The notes below the pieces were generated by a model. It worked only from the letters and a program-made list of their open reading frames with translations. It had not been told where the DNA came from and ran no database searches. DNA of 64,000 nt, from assembly GCF_009728145.1 (NCBI RefSeq), contig NZ_WOCA01000002.1:124001-188000 (forward strand). Reading direction: 5' to 3'. Positions 1 to 7,948 of the stretch are shown piece after piece (position 1 is the first letter of the stretch; the number at the start of each line of letters is the position of its first letter). This stretch comes from Ornithinibacillus caprae. GTDB taxonomy: Bacteria; Bacillota; Bacilli; Bacillales; Amphibacillaceae. A program made the translations under genes and the position numbers.

Positions 1-1
1 T

Positions 2-472
2 TCATTTATTGTAACAACTGGTAACTCCTATTTATTATCGTCTGCCACAAATATTACCTATGACATTTATGGAAGATATATTAATCCTAATGCATCGGAT
101 AAACAAAAATTAGTCTTTACAAGAATGTTGATTCCAGTGCTTGGTTTAATTGCATATCTCTTAACAACATATTTCCCAACTGTTTTAGCTGTACAGATGT
201 ATTCATATACTGTATATGGTGCTGGTATAACACCGGCATTATTAGGAGTATTTTTATGGAAAAGAGTTACAAAACAAGCAGGAATTGCATCGATGCTTGC
301 TGGAGTAATCACTACTTTGATATTGGAGTTGTCAAACAATCCATTCGGTGTTAATAGTTCTTTGATTTCTATTCCCGTAGCTATAGTAGTTCTTATTGTA
401 GTAACTTTATTAACCTCTAAAAAAGAAAATGCTATTGATTTCAGAAAGGATGATTTAGTTGCAAATAAGTAA
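2..472 (+). CDS. sodium:solute symporter (SSS family), C-terminal part
   Basis: The frame is open from the left window edge, so only the last 156 residues are visible. They hold the stretch ITYDIYGRYINP, typical of the cytoplasmic loop of SSS symporters (PutP/PanF relatives), followed by three or four hydrophobic segments with a loop FLWKRVTKQAG, and a charged tail. The family co-transports Na+ with an organic solute across the plasma membrane. The substrate cannot be read from this fragment. The last 14 bases overlap the start of the downstream M24 hydrolase, so the two are probably one transcription unit and the symporter may import that enzyme's substrate (inference). Confidence 0.85.
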   Translation, partial: SFIVTTGNSYLLSSATNITYDIYGRYINPNASDKQKLVFTRMLIPVLGLIAYLLTTYFPTVLAVQMYSYTVYGAGITPALLGVFLWKRVTKQAGIASMLAGVITTLILELSNNPFGVNSSLISIPVAIVVLIVVTLLTSKKENAIDFRKDDLVANK

Positions 473-1589
473 TAGAGTAGAAAAATTACGTGAGTTTATG
501 AGTGAAAACAAAATTGATTTATCCATTATTATGAACTTCGAAAATCAATATTATTTTAGTGGGTTAAAAGCTATTACTTATTCGAGACCAATTGTACTTG
601 CTATTGATTCAATGGAGTTAAATTTAATTATTCCTTCATTGGAAGAAAGTCATGCGAAGGAAAAAACGAAAGCAAATAATTTGTATATTTATCATGAAAC
701 TCATTTACGTGGTAGCGAAGGGAAGTCCCACCTTGAACATTTACAAGCTTTAATTTCTACCTATCCGTCTGGTACACGGGTTGGGGTTGAATTTTCATCC
801 TTGCCTATAAAAATGGGAAATATCTTAAGAGAAGCTGGTTTTGAGCTTGTAAATTTGGATAGCCAAATCTCTGAAATGCGCTATGTGAAAGATGAAGAAG
901 AGATTAAACTTGTTACCGAAGCTGGAAAACTTGTAAGTCTTGCACTTAAACAATCCTTGGAAAGTACCAAACCGGGTATTACTGAAATGGAAATTGATCG
1001 ACATGGTACCCAACTTTTATTCGAAGAGATGGATAATTATCCAAATGCTACGTTAGATTATTTTGCGATGTCACCATCCGGTCTAAAAAGAACCAATATG
1101 CCACATGTGTTTTCTAATACTAGAAAACTAGATGAAAATGATATTGTAGTCCATAGTAGACAAGTGGCTCTAAATGGCTATAGAGCAGAATGTGAGAGAA
1201 CATTCTTTGTGGGGAAACCAACGGATAAACAGGTAGATGCTTTTAATGCTGCTTATGAAGCACAATTAGCAGCATTGGACAAAATTAAAGTAGGTATAAG
1301 TGCGAAAGAGGTTGATGAAGTAGCCCGTAAAGTGTTTCAAAAGGCAGGATATGAAGAATTCAGTATTCATAGAACAGGACACGGAATAGGAATTGGGTTA
1401 CATGAAGAGCCATCCCTTCGTTTTGATAATGATCTTGTATTAAAAGAAGGAATGATTTTTACCATCGAACCAGGAATTTATATTCCAGGAGTTGGAGGTT
1501 TTCGCCATTCAGATACAGTTATTCTAACGAAGGAAGGAACCAAATTAGTCACGGAATATCCTAGAGAATTAGAAAAATTAATTTATTGA
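459..1589 (+). CDS. M24-family (pita-bread fold) hydrolase, creatinase-like
   Basis: 376 residues, the usual length for creatinase / Xaa-Pro peptidase proteins: an N-terminal creatinase domain (about 1-130) and a C-terminal pita-bread domain (about 145-370). The TTG start is preceded by AGAAAGGATG at good distance; the next in-frame ATG at 498 lacks a clear site. In metallopeptidases of this fold the metal is held by D, D, H, E, E. Here the positions read S (in VVHSRQVALNGY), E (in RAECERT), H (in HRTGHGIG), E (in FTIEPGIY) and H (in GFRHSDTV). Three of five ligands are replaced, while the catalytic-type His is kept, as in non-metal relatives such as creatinase and ectoine hydrolase DoeA. It therefore probably hydrolyses a small C-N substrate rather than a peptide. 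It overlaps the symporter gene. Confidence 0.8.
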   Translation: MQISNRVEKLREFMSENKIDLSIIMNFENQYYFSGLKAITYSRPIVLAIDSMELNLIIPSLEESHAKEKTKANNLYIYHETHLRGSEGKSHLEHLQALISTYPSGTRVGVEFSSLPIKMGNILREAGFELVNLDSQISEMRYVKDEEEIKLVTEAGKLVSLALKQSLESTKPGITEMEIDRHGTQLLFEEMDNYPNATLDYFAMSPSGLKRTNMPHVFSNTRKLDENDIVVHSRQVALNGYRAECERTFFVGKPTDKQVDAFNAAYEAQLAALDKIKVGISAKEVDEVARKVFQKAGYEEFSIHRTGHGIGIGLHEEPSLRFDNDLVLKEGMIFTIEPGIYIPGVGGFRHSDTVILTKEGTKLVTEYPRELEKLIY

Positions 1590-1604
1590 GAACATAAAAC
1601 TCAT

Positions 1605-1643
1605 AAAAAACAACCTGGATCCTAAGAACAGAGGTTGTTTTTT
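1605..1643 (+). terminator. rho-independent terminator after the M24 gene
   Basis: AAAAAACAACCT at 1605-1616 pairs with AGGTTGTTTTTT at 1632-1643. The A-run before and T-run after allow it to act in both directions. It closes the symporter-hydrolase unit. Confidence 0.85.
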
Positions 1644-1946
1644 ACTTATCGAGAGTTAAAGGGATGTGGAACGGTATTTGGCAGGACGTTAGTATTTATA
1701 AGGAGTATAAACTTTCCTATCTTTATAAGTACAACAAAGGAATTTACCATAAATGCAAAGTAAATACTAATTTTTCTTAGATTAAATGTCTGAGTTTCCA
1801 AAACGAACTTTGGAGACGTTATGGAATTCAACAAAAAGGTTACGATTAGTCGTGTTACTTCAACGGAGATAAATTGGTGCGATTAAGCCATGTACTTGTG
1901 GTATCCAGGCTCTCCTTAGAAAAAGTTAATCTAGGTACAGAGCTAT
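1644..1946. other. intergenic stretch without a recognised gene
   Basis: About 300 bases between the terminator and the 3' end of the PLD-domain gene. I see no ribosome binding site followed by a credible frame and no repeat. Short open frames here lack codon structure or motifs. Confidence 0.5.
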
Positions 1947-3260
1947 CTAAAAATCAAAATACCGTTCCTTATATTCTTTAATCATTTCTTTGTTTTCTGA
2001 ATACTCGATTCCCTCTCCACGGGTATATTCATCATACTTGCCTTCAAAAGAAAGAAAATTATAACTCCCAATCAAGTAAAAGCGATCATCGCAAATAACT
2101 AACTTAAAATGAGTATTGGTACGCTTCATTTTAAACGTTTCCTGCTTTACATATTTAGCTAGTTTCTTTTTTAATGAATTAGCTAATTCTTCCGTCTTAA
2201 TGGACCGGTTATTTCTTTGATTTTCTTTACTTTGATCATTAATGCCATATAGTATTTTAATCGTAACTCCTCGCTTACAAGCATCCTGTATATTGGAAAG
2301 AAATTGGTTGTTAAAAATCCAACTTCCTAGCCAAGGGCTAATGATACACAGTTCATATTGAGCAGTTTGCAACGCTTCAATAAATTTTCCTCTTATTTCC
2401 GCATCCTTTATGTGCCTGACATTAGCAAAACTAACTCTATCTTGTTTAAACTTTTCGATTACATGATGAATGATCTTTTCGATATTCTGTGTTCCATCTT
2501 CTTTGATATGTTTTATTTCGTTTTCAATCATTGATGTGACAAACTCTTTTTCTGCTAAACTAACCCCACTAATTATATCATTTAGTTGTTCGATTTTTTT
2601 ATTCAATTTATGTAGTTTCTCTTCAACATTAGCTTCTGGATCTGGTGCTAGTTGATGAAGTTCTTCTTTTATAGCACGGAGGATTTTTGCTTCAAAATCA
2701 TTCCAATTATTCCGTTGGATTTCGTATTCATATGAATTACTTTCCAATTTTTTATCCATTGCTTTTAAAGCGTGTAAAATGGCTTCCATCTTTCTATCTA
2801 GTTCATAAGAAAATGATTTTATCATTTCTTGTTCCCGATTTACCGAATATTCTTCAAGTCTATCTTTTATTATAGTTGGTTGAGTGTTTTGTTCTATAAG
2901 ATAAGAGTTCTCTTTAGCAATCTTTTCCTTATCCACATCTATTTCATTTAATGGCTGAGAATTTTCTCTATTAAACATAACAATGGTTGTACGTATCAAT
3001 AAAAAAACACCAAATAATAATAATGGCTTTTGAAGCACTGGGATAATCAACGCAAGTCCTATTAAGAGAACTCCGAAAATTAGTGCTGGATATGGGTTAT
3101 TTTTAAACGGATTTCGTTGGTAATATCGATATAACTCCCAAGTTACAAACACTAAACTAATACCACTTAAACCATAAAAAAGCATCTCGGAGATTAGGAA
3201 AGGAGTAAGAGCTATGATAAATATAACTATAAATAATTTATTCTCAGACACAAAACTCAC
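1947..3260 (-). CDS. membrane protein with cytoplasmic coiled region and PLD-like domain
   Basis: 437 residues with a GTG start three bases after the stop of the upstream OB-fold gene. Residues about 5-95 contain four hydrophobic segments. A long charged, helical stretch (about 105-285) follows. The C-terminal 150 residues resemble a phospholipase D-fold domain: an early ELCIISPWLGSW strand like those seen in PLD nucleases, then HFKLVICDD with GSYNFLS, that is the HxKxxxxD plus GSxN signature, present once. Single-HKD proteins of this fold act as dimers, often as nucleases or phosphodiesterases. The operon partner carries three OB-folds, the fold that commonly binds single-stranded nucleic acid, so a role in handling DNA or RNA at the membrane is possible (inference). 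Substrate unknown. Confidence 0.7.
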   Translation of the reverse strand: MSFVSENKLFIVIFIIALTPFLISEMLFYGLSGISLVFVTWELYRYYQRNPFKNNPYPALIFGVLLIGLALIIPVLQKPLLLFGVFLLIRTTIVMFNRENSQPLNEIDVDKEKIAKENSYLIEQNTQPTIIKDRLEEYSVNREQEMIKSFSYELDRKMEAILHALKAMDKKLESNSYEYEIQRNNWNDFEAKILRAIKEELHQLAPDPEANVEEKLHKLNKKIEQLNDIISGVSLAEKEFVTSMIENEIKHIKEDGTQNIEKIIHHVIEKFKQDRVSFANVRHIKDAEIRGKFIEALQTAQYELCIISPWLGSWIFNNQFLSNIQDACKRGVTIKILYGINDQSKENQRNNRSIKTEELANSLKKKLAKYVKQETFKMKRTNTHFKLVICDDRFYLIGSYNFLSFEGKYDEYTRGEGIEYSENKEMIKEYKERYFDF

Positions 3261-3263
3261 CTA

Positions 3264-4325
3264 CTAATATTGAATAAAAACTTTGTCTACGATTACTTCT
3301 AATTCATTATCATAGAAATCGACCATAGCTAAGATACGAATTGGAAAGTCTTCCTCTTGTGCTTGCATAATCTTTATCTTTCTACCTTCTATCTCGTTTC
3401 CATCAGCCTTAAATAATACAGATTTAATCTCATCACTTCCGTCAACTAAAGTAAAAAACACATGGCCATCGTGTTCAGCAGCATCTTTAACATTACCTCT
3501 TACTTGTACCATTTTTCCTCGAAGTTCGGATGATATGTCAGAAACTTTGATTAAATCTATTTCCTCTTCATTACCTAATTCAATTATTTCTATATCTTCT
3601 TGCTTTTGTGGAATTACTTCTAATTGATCTTTGTACAAATCTATTGTTCCTTTGATCCCGACTTCAGAATTAATTGGAATATCATCTATATCAATCTGGT
3701 TATTTTTAAAAATAGGAACTTCAATCTCCTCTGAATCACTAAGAATAGTCATAAATACGTGACCATCTGGATGGGCATATTTTGATAAAATGGTGCCATA
3801 AATGGTTACTTCCTTTCCAACATTTTCTTCGGTAACCTTATTGGTGGTATTCACCATTCTCATATTCTCTTTACTCTCTATAGAAATTTCCAGTGTATTG
3901 TTGAATTCCTTAACTTTTCCTGTAAATAAATACGTCATACCTTCCTTTATATAATCTTTATCAATCCCTTTATCAGAAAAAATGGGGACCGATATTTCTC
4001 CTGTATCATCAGTAACGTTTAAAAATAAGTGACCGTTTTCATGTTCTTTTATTGTTCGAACTGTACCTTCTATGGTAACTTCTTCCCCAATATTCGAATG
4101 TGTAATTGTATCAATAGAAAGAACACTATCTTTCATTTGATTACTATTACTATTACTATTACTCTCACTTTGATTGGATGATTGAATCTGTCCTTCACTG
4201 GTGTACAAGTCAGTTGTATCTGCGTCCCCTTTGGTAGAGAACAGGCCATGATCATATATCAGGTAACCTATTACAACTACTAGTATGCATCCCATCCATA
4301 GTATTAATTTTTTGTATTCCCCCAT
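3264..4325 (-). CDS. membrane-anchored protein with three OB-fold repeats
   Basis: 353 residues. The ATG at 4325 is chosen because AAAGGGTGG ends seven bases upstream; a TTG two codons earlier sits directly on that site. Residues about 5-25 form one transmembrane anchor. A short Ser/Asn-rich linker (from a trinucleotide-repeat tract at 4137-4168) leads to three homologous modules of about 90 residues, each with a GxxVxxxGTV strand, a GH(L/V)F(L/M/F)x(V/I/L) strand and an I/S-V-P/L-I/L-F strand. This is the OB-fold pattern of secreted nucleic-acid-associated proteins such as the modules in Bacillus YhcR. It is the first gene of a two-gene operon with the PLD-domain protein. Function unknown; ssDNA or RNA binding outside the membrane is an inference. 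Confidence 0.7.
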   Translation of the reverse strand: MGEYKKLILWMGCILVVVIGYLIYDHGLFSTKGDADTTDLYTSEGQIQSSNQSESNSNSNSNQMKDSVLSIDTITHSNIGEEVTIEGTVRTIKEHENGHLFLNVTDDTGEISVPIFSDKGIDKDYIKEGMTYLFTGKVKEFNNTLEISIESKENMRMVNTTNKVTEENVGKEVTIYGTILSKYAHPDGHVFMTILSDSEEIEVPIFKNNQIDIDDIPINSEVGIKGTIDLYKDQLEVIPQKQEDIEIIELGNEEEIDLIKVSDISSELRGKMVQVRGNVKDAAEHDGHVFFTLVDGSDEIKSVLFKADGNEIEGRKIKIMQAQEEDFPIRILAMVDFYDNELEVIVDKVFIQY

Positions 4326-4546
4326 TTTCAACCACCCTTTATATATATCTTTCTTTAATAGAAAAATTATAACATATTTTTAAATTAGATTAATTGTAGT
4401 TTCATAATCCTATAGGGTCTTTAGAATATTTCACTTATGGAATTCGATAATTATATAAAAGATTATAAAGGAAAAAGGAATTTCAAGGTTAAATATCGAA
4501 ATAGTATGAATAAATTTCTTAGCTGTTATAAAAGGGGAGAATTAAC

Positions 4547-5161
4547 TTGAATATTAAAGTATCATTAACTGATTTTGTTGATTTTTCAATTAGAAATGGT
4601 GCATCTAGAATGACTAAAATAAAGGAGATAAGAGGGAGAGACGTATATCATCCAAGTAGAGATTATTGGAAAGATCTAAGAGATGGATTAGTATCTTTTC
4701 ATGAAAAAAACCTTGATAAGAAATATCTTAATAGGATAATTGAACGTGCTCCAGAGAGTAAGAAAACTAATTATAAAACTGTTATTGATAATTATAATTC
4801 ATTTCTAGGAAGAAGAAAGATAGAATGGTTTACTCCGCAATCCAAAGACTGGCATTTTCAAGACGTTATCATTCGAGTTAATCCAGAGTTAGGGTTGTTT
4901 ATCAATGATGTGCCGCATATTATTAAGATTTATTTTAAAGAGGATCCTTCAAAACCTATTACAAGTTTAGATAAAAGGAAACTGGAATCCATTTTTTTTC
5001 TAATGGAGACCTCATTGAATGGTTATCATCCAGGAATTAACTATTCAGTATTTAATGCCAAAAGAGGAAAATTAGTCACAAAAAATAGGTCTGTCGAAAG
5101 TATTAAAGAAATACTTGAATCGGATGCTTTAGCTTTTAAACACTTATGGGAGAACACGTGA
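4547..5161 (+). CDS. uncharacterised 204-residue protein
   Basis: I do not recognise this protein. It starts with TTG, preceded by AAAGGGGAG seven bases upstream, which supports translation. It has no signal peptide or membrane segment and is mixed charged and aromatic, suggesting a soluble globular protein. Notable segments are RRKIEWFTPQ near residue 90 and PHIIKIYFKEDPSKP near 125. It stands alone: the divergent OB/PLD operon lies upstream and a pseudogene downstream. No clear terminator follows, only an AT-rich stretch. Confidence 0.6.
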   Translation: MNIKVSLTDFVDFSIRNGASRMTKIKEIRGRDVYHPSRDYWKDLRDGLVSFHEKNLDKKYLNRIIERAPESKKTNYKTVIDNYNSFLGRRKIEWFTPQSKDWHFQDVIIRVNPELGLFINDVPHIIKIYFKEDPSKPITSLDKRKLESIFFLMETSLNGYHPGINYSVFNAKRGKLVTKNRSVESIKEILESDALAFKHLWENT

Positions 5162-5374
5162 TTATTAGTTATAATTTTTAATTATTGTTAATTTTATATA
5201 TTACTATTGGTACTTTTAGAGTTTATTAATGTTATTTTACTACATTTATATAAAAACTTGACTATATCTTGGTATTTTTAATCAAGGTTATTCAATCATC
5301 GAATTATGATGAGTAGAATTTGTGCTCACTTTATTTAGACACATATAGGCGGTATTCCTTTACTAAAAGAGGGT

Positions 5375-5782
5375 GTGAAAACTCATATTGGTATTAGTGA
5401 TAAAGAAGATAAACTAATAACTAACCAAACTCATTTTCTACCAATAGGACGAATTAAGCGTGTTCAGTATTTACCAGAAGACCTGTTAGTCGATAAACAA
5501 AAATCAGTTATCAAAGGAGTACTTTTTGGAGGATTTTTACTTGGATAGTTACAGCTATTTTCAGTGGAATTTCAGGTGTCGGTACTAAAGAAATTAAGGA
5601 GATTCAACACTTTTTTATCAATAAATTTCACAGACAAAGGTGGGGAAGAATTGACGGCTGTCTTGCTAGTTGGGAAACTTGGAGTGGAAGACATTCAAAA
5701 GTTCCTAAAATTGGTTAATGGGAAAGTAGGATACGTGGAAGAAACAGTTACACCAACAATAAACAAACCATATGAAATATAA
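5375..5782 (+). pseudogene. broken gene for a PH-like domain protein
   Basis: Three successive frames make up one protein. The first (from GTG 5375) reads ..HFLPIGRIKRVQYLPED.. and VIKGVLFGGFLLG, then stops at 5546-5548. The reading continues one frame over as IVTAIFSGISGVGTK, and then in a third frame as INFTDKGGEELTAV and VNGKVGYVEET to the stop at 5782. The pattern (a strand set ending in a regulator-like SKI/GRI.RV motif, a Gly-rich VLFGGFLLG.. segment and a final strand with VxxxNxKVGY) is that of small PH/GRAM-like proteins common in Firmicutes. At least two frameshifts have destroyed it. Confidence 0.65.
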
Positions 5783-5839
5783 AATAAAGAAAAGTGATGT
5801 ATCTCTAGCTTTCTATATATACAGAAAATGCCACATTGA

Positions 5840-6322
5840 TTAATAAAAAGTTCCAAACCTAACCTGCTCAAACCGATGCACACACATAGCAGTACGAAAC
5901 ATTTGTTTCTCCAATACATGGTAAGAAACATCCATCGGTAATTCGAATCCATCTTTGAAATAAACAATTGAATTGGCATGAGGTGTTGGTGGCGGTTTTA
6001 TTTGGTGGATATGGTGGTAGAAGAGCCATACGCAATCGGGGTCATTTGGAGAAAGCGTTGGAAAGGCGTAGATATTTTGAAAAGGGTTAATGGGGATTGG
6101 TACCTTTCGTTTATAACCAATTTGATGCATGACTGCCTCGCGTATTCCAGTATAGGAAGAAAATTGCTGGATACACGTTTCTTTTATAATTTCTAGTGGC
6201 GTTTTCGTAATATGTAACGTTTGATTTCTAGCTAATACATCGGTGAAGTACTCCTGATTCCTAGCAGGTAGGAGAGCGGTGGTTTGATCCGTAATTAAGT
6301 AATGGGATTGTATTTCTTTCAT
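5840..6322 (-). CDS. comK: competence transcription factor ComK
   Basis: 160 residues starting at an ATG with AGGAGTG upstream. It matches ComK along its length: PINPFQNIYAFPTLS (compare the conserved DPSNQIFLFPTLS segment in Bacillus subtilis), then a CVW(L) core, FKDGFELPMDVSYHVLEKQ and the MFRTA region that forms the DNA-binding core. ComK activates the late competence genes for DNA uptake by binding paired AT-rich boxes. The B. subtilis protein has 192 residues; this one ends about 30 residues earlier, so it lacks most of the C-terminal tail that in B. subtilis is needed for full activation and for MecA/ClpCP-driven turnover. It could be a second, ComK2-like paralogue. No terminator is obvious. 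Confidence 0.88.
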   Translation of the reverse strand: MKEIQSHYLITDQTTALLPARNQEYFTDVLARNQTLHITKTPLEIIKETCIQQFSSYTGIREAVMHQIGYKRKVPIPINPFQNIYAFPTLSPNDPDCVWLFYHHIHQIKPPPTPHANSIVYFKDGFELPMDVSYHVLEKQMFRTAMCVHRFEQVRFGTFY

Positions 6323-6392
6323 TAGGGGAACACTCCTTTTGGGTTAATTGTTTTGGGGAATGGATTTAATCGTTGGGAAAAGAAAGGATAGG

Positions 6393-6647
6393 CTAACTAT
6401 CCCTTTGGCTTGATTCTATTTGTTTCATAATTTCCTGGAATATTTCATCAGCGCTGAAGTCTAGTTCACGGTATAGTTTGAAGAAGGTATAAAGTGACGG
6501 GGATTTTTCAGCTCGTTCTAATCGGCCTATGTGTTTATCATCTAACTGTGTGTCTGATGCAACTTGATCTAGTGTTTTATTCAGGTTCTTCCTGCTTTTT
6601 CTGATTGCTTCGCCTATTAATCTATTAAATAACTCCTGATCATCCAC
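6393..6647 (-). CDS. small XRE-type helix-turn-helix regulator
   Basis: About 84 residues. The start is taken as the GTG at 6647, because AAGGAAG stands six bases upstream; longer frames up to 6713 have no ribosome binding site. The DNA-binding domain covers most of the protein: IRKSRKNLNKTLDQVA, then DKHIGRLERAEKSPSLYTF, the typical XRE helix 2-3 layout with the ERxxxSPS pattern. It probably dimerises and represses or activates a nearby promoter; the target is unknown. It sits between comK and a DnaD-type gene, so a phage origin is possible. Confidence 0.75.
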   Translation of the reverse strand: MDDQELFNRLIGEAIRKSRKNLNKTLDQVASDTQLDDKHIGRLERAEKSPSLYTFFKLYRELDFSADEIFQEIMKQIESSQRDS

Positions 6648-6680
6648 AACAATCTTCCTTTTTTTAACTATTATCATGGA

Positions 6681-6770
6681 GTGGTACAAGGTGCTCCACG
6701 CCCTGTAGGACACTTTTGTGATGTTTTGGAAAAAATGGAGGAAGCAGTGGAAATTCTAAAATATACCTAA
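6681..6770 (+). pseudogene. 3' remnant of an unidentified gene
   Basis: A frame of about 29 codons reads VVQGAPRPVGHFCDVLEK and ends EILKYT-stop seven bases before a strong terminator. There is no start signal, and it overlaps the 5' side of the XRE gene on the other strand. The composition and the attached terminator suggest the surviving end of a displaced gene. Family not recognised. Confidence 0.35.
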
Positions 6771-6776
6771 TTTAAT

Positions 6777-6816
6777 AAAAGTCCGTAGAAAATGGAGTTT
6801 TCTACGGACTTTTTAC
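6777..6816 (+). terminator. strong rho-independent terminator
   Basis: AAAAGTCCGTAGAAAA pairs with TTTTCTACGGACTTTT around a 4-base loop and runs into T residues. It closes the remnant frame to its left and can also work toward the XRE gene side. Confidence 0.9.
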
Positions 6817-6958
6817 GATTTTAATGTACATTTTAAAAGGAAAAAGGAAGTTTATTGGAAGAAACGAAACGTTAGGTGTCTGCAAGACTCTATCTTCTTT
6901 TATATGATGTGTTTGAAGTGAATCTTGTTACGCATATAAAAAGAGGGGGAGAGTTGAA

Positions 6959-7844
6959 ATGAACTATATTAAACAGATAAATGCATTTTATGACTGTTTG
7001 GAGAGAAATCCTTTATCAGCATCTGCCGTTACCTTATGGCATGCATTAATGCATATCAATAATAAAGACGGGGTGGTCTGTGGAGTTTACGGTAGCTGCA
7101 CCTGTATTACGATTGAAGACTGGATTAACGGAAAGTTCATTTAAAAGAGCGAGGATTGAACTAAAAGAAAAGGGCTATATTTACTGGAGATCGAGAGGGG
7201 CCAATCAAGCACCAGCTTATCGAATAATTGGATTGGCTTTTGGAGGAGAACAGGGTGGTACGATTGCATTGGACGAGCAGAGGAACCAATCTGTGAACCA
7301 CCATATGGACCAGCAGATGAACCGACATACAAGCTCATTAATTAAACAAAACCATACGAAACAAAACAATAGAAATCATATAACTGACGCGGTCACTTTT
7401 TACCAGGATAACTTCGGTGACATCCGTGAATTTGTTTTAGAAGAATTGTTGAAGTGGATAGAAGCGGTTGGTGAAGAACTCGTTTTAGAAGCGATGAAAC
7501 GAGCGCTAGAGAATAATAAAGGAAATTGGGGTTATGTACAAGCGATACTTAAGGCATGGCTGCAGAAAGGATTACATAGTTTAGATGCAGTGAGGGAGGA
7601 GGAAGTAGCGTTTTGGAATCAAAAGAAGCAAACAGCTAGTAGGAGTGGAAGAAATAGGTTGTCTAATTCAAAAGAGATTGTGCCAGATTGGTTCCGGGAG
7701 AGAAAGGATAAAGAAAGAGAGAAACGACGTATCCAGGATTCGGTAAAATTTGATGAAAATGGGGAGGATGTTGAAGCGTTGCTTGCTAGATTTAAGAAGG
7801 AGGGTTCTGTTGGGGGGGGAAGGAGGGGAAGTTACGAAGGTTAA
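6959..7844 (+). pseudogene. DnaD-domain replication protein with one frameshift
   Basis: Two overlapping frames form one gene. The first starts at ATG 6959 after GGGGGAGAG and reads MNYIKQINAFYDCL..WHALMHINNKDG; the second continues from EFTVAAPVLRLKTGLT to the stop at 7844. Removing one G from the run GGGG at 7070-7073 restores ..NNKDGWSVEFTVAA.., the usual sequence of this family. The repaired protein (about 295 residues) has an N-terminal winged-helix domain (about 1-95, with KTGLTESSFKRARIELKEKGYI), a Gln/Asn-rich linker and a DnaD domain (DAVTFYQDNFGDI..NWGYVQAILKAWLQ). Such proteins load the replicative helicase, mostly in prophages and plasmids. The frameshift may be real or a sequencing error in a homopolymer. 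Confidence 0.8.
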
Positions 7845-7948
7845 GTGAGGATCAACTGCTCCTGCAAATTTGATCATCCCTTCTTCCAACATCTACCTGA
7901 AACCAAATACAACAATCATTCGTATAAAAAGTAAAGGAGTTGCTTTTT

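Noticed and set aside
5978-6196. 72-codon plus-strand frame opposite comK
   Set aside because: It is a shadow frame of comK; the ComK protein match decides the strand.
5840-7844. A complete prophage around the XRE and DnaD-type genes
   Set aside because: No integrase, structural, lysis or attachment features are visible; two phage-like genes are not enough.
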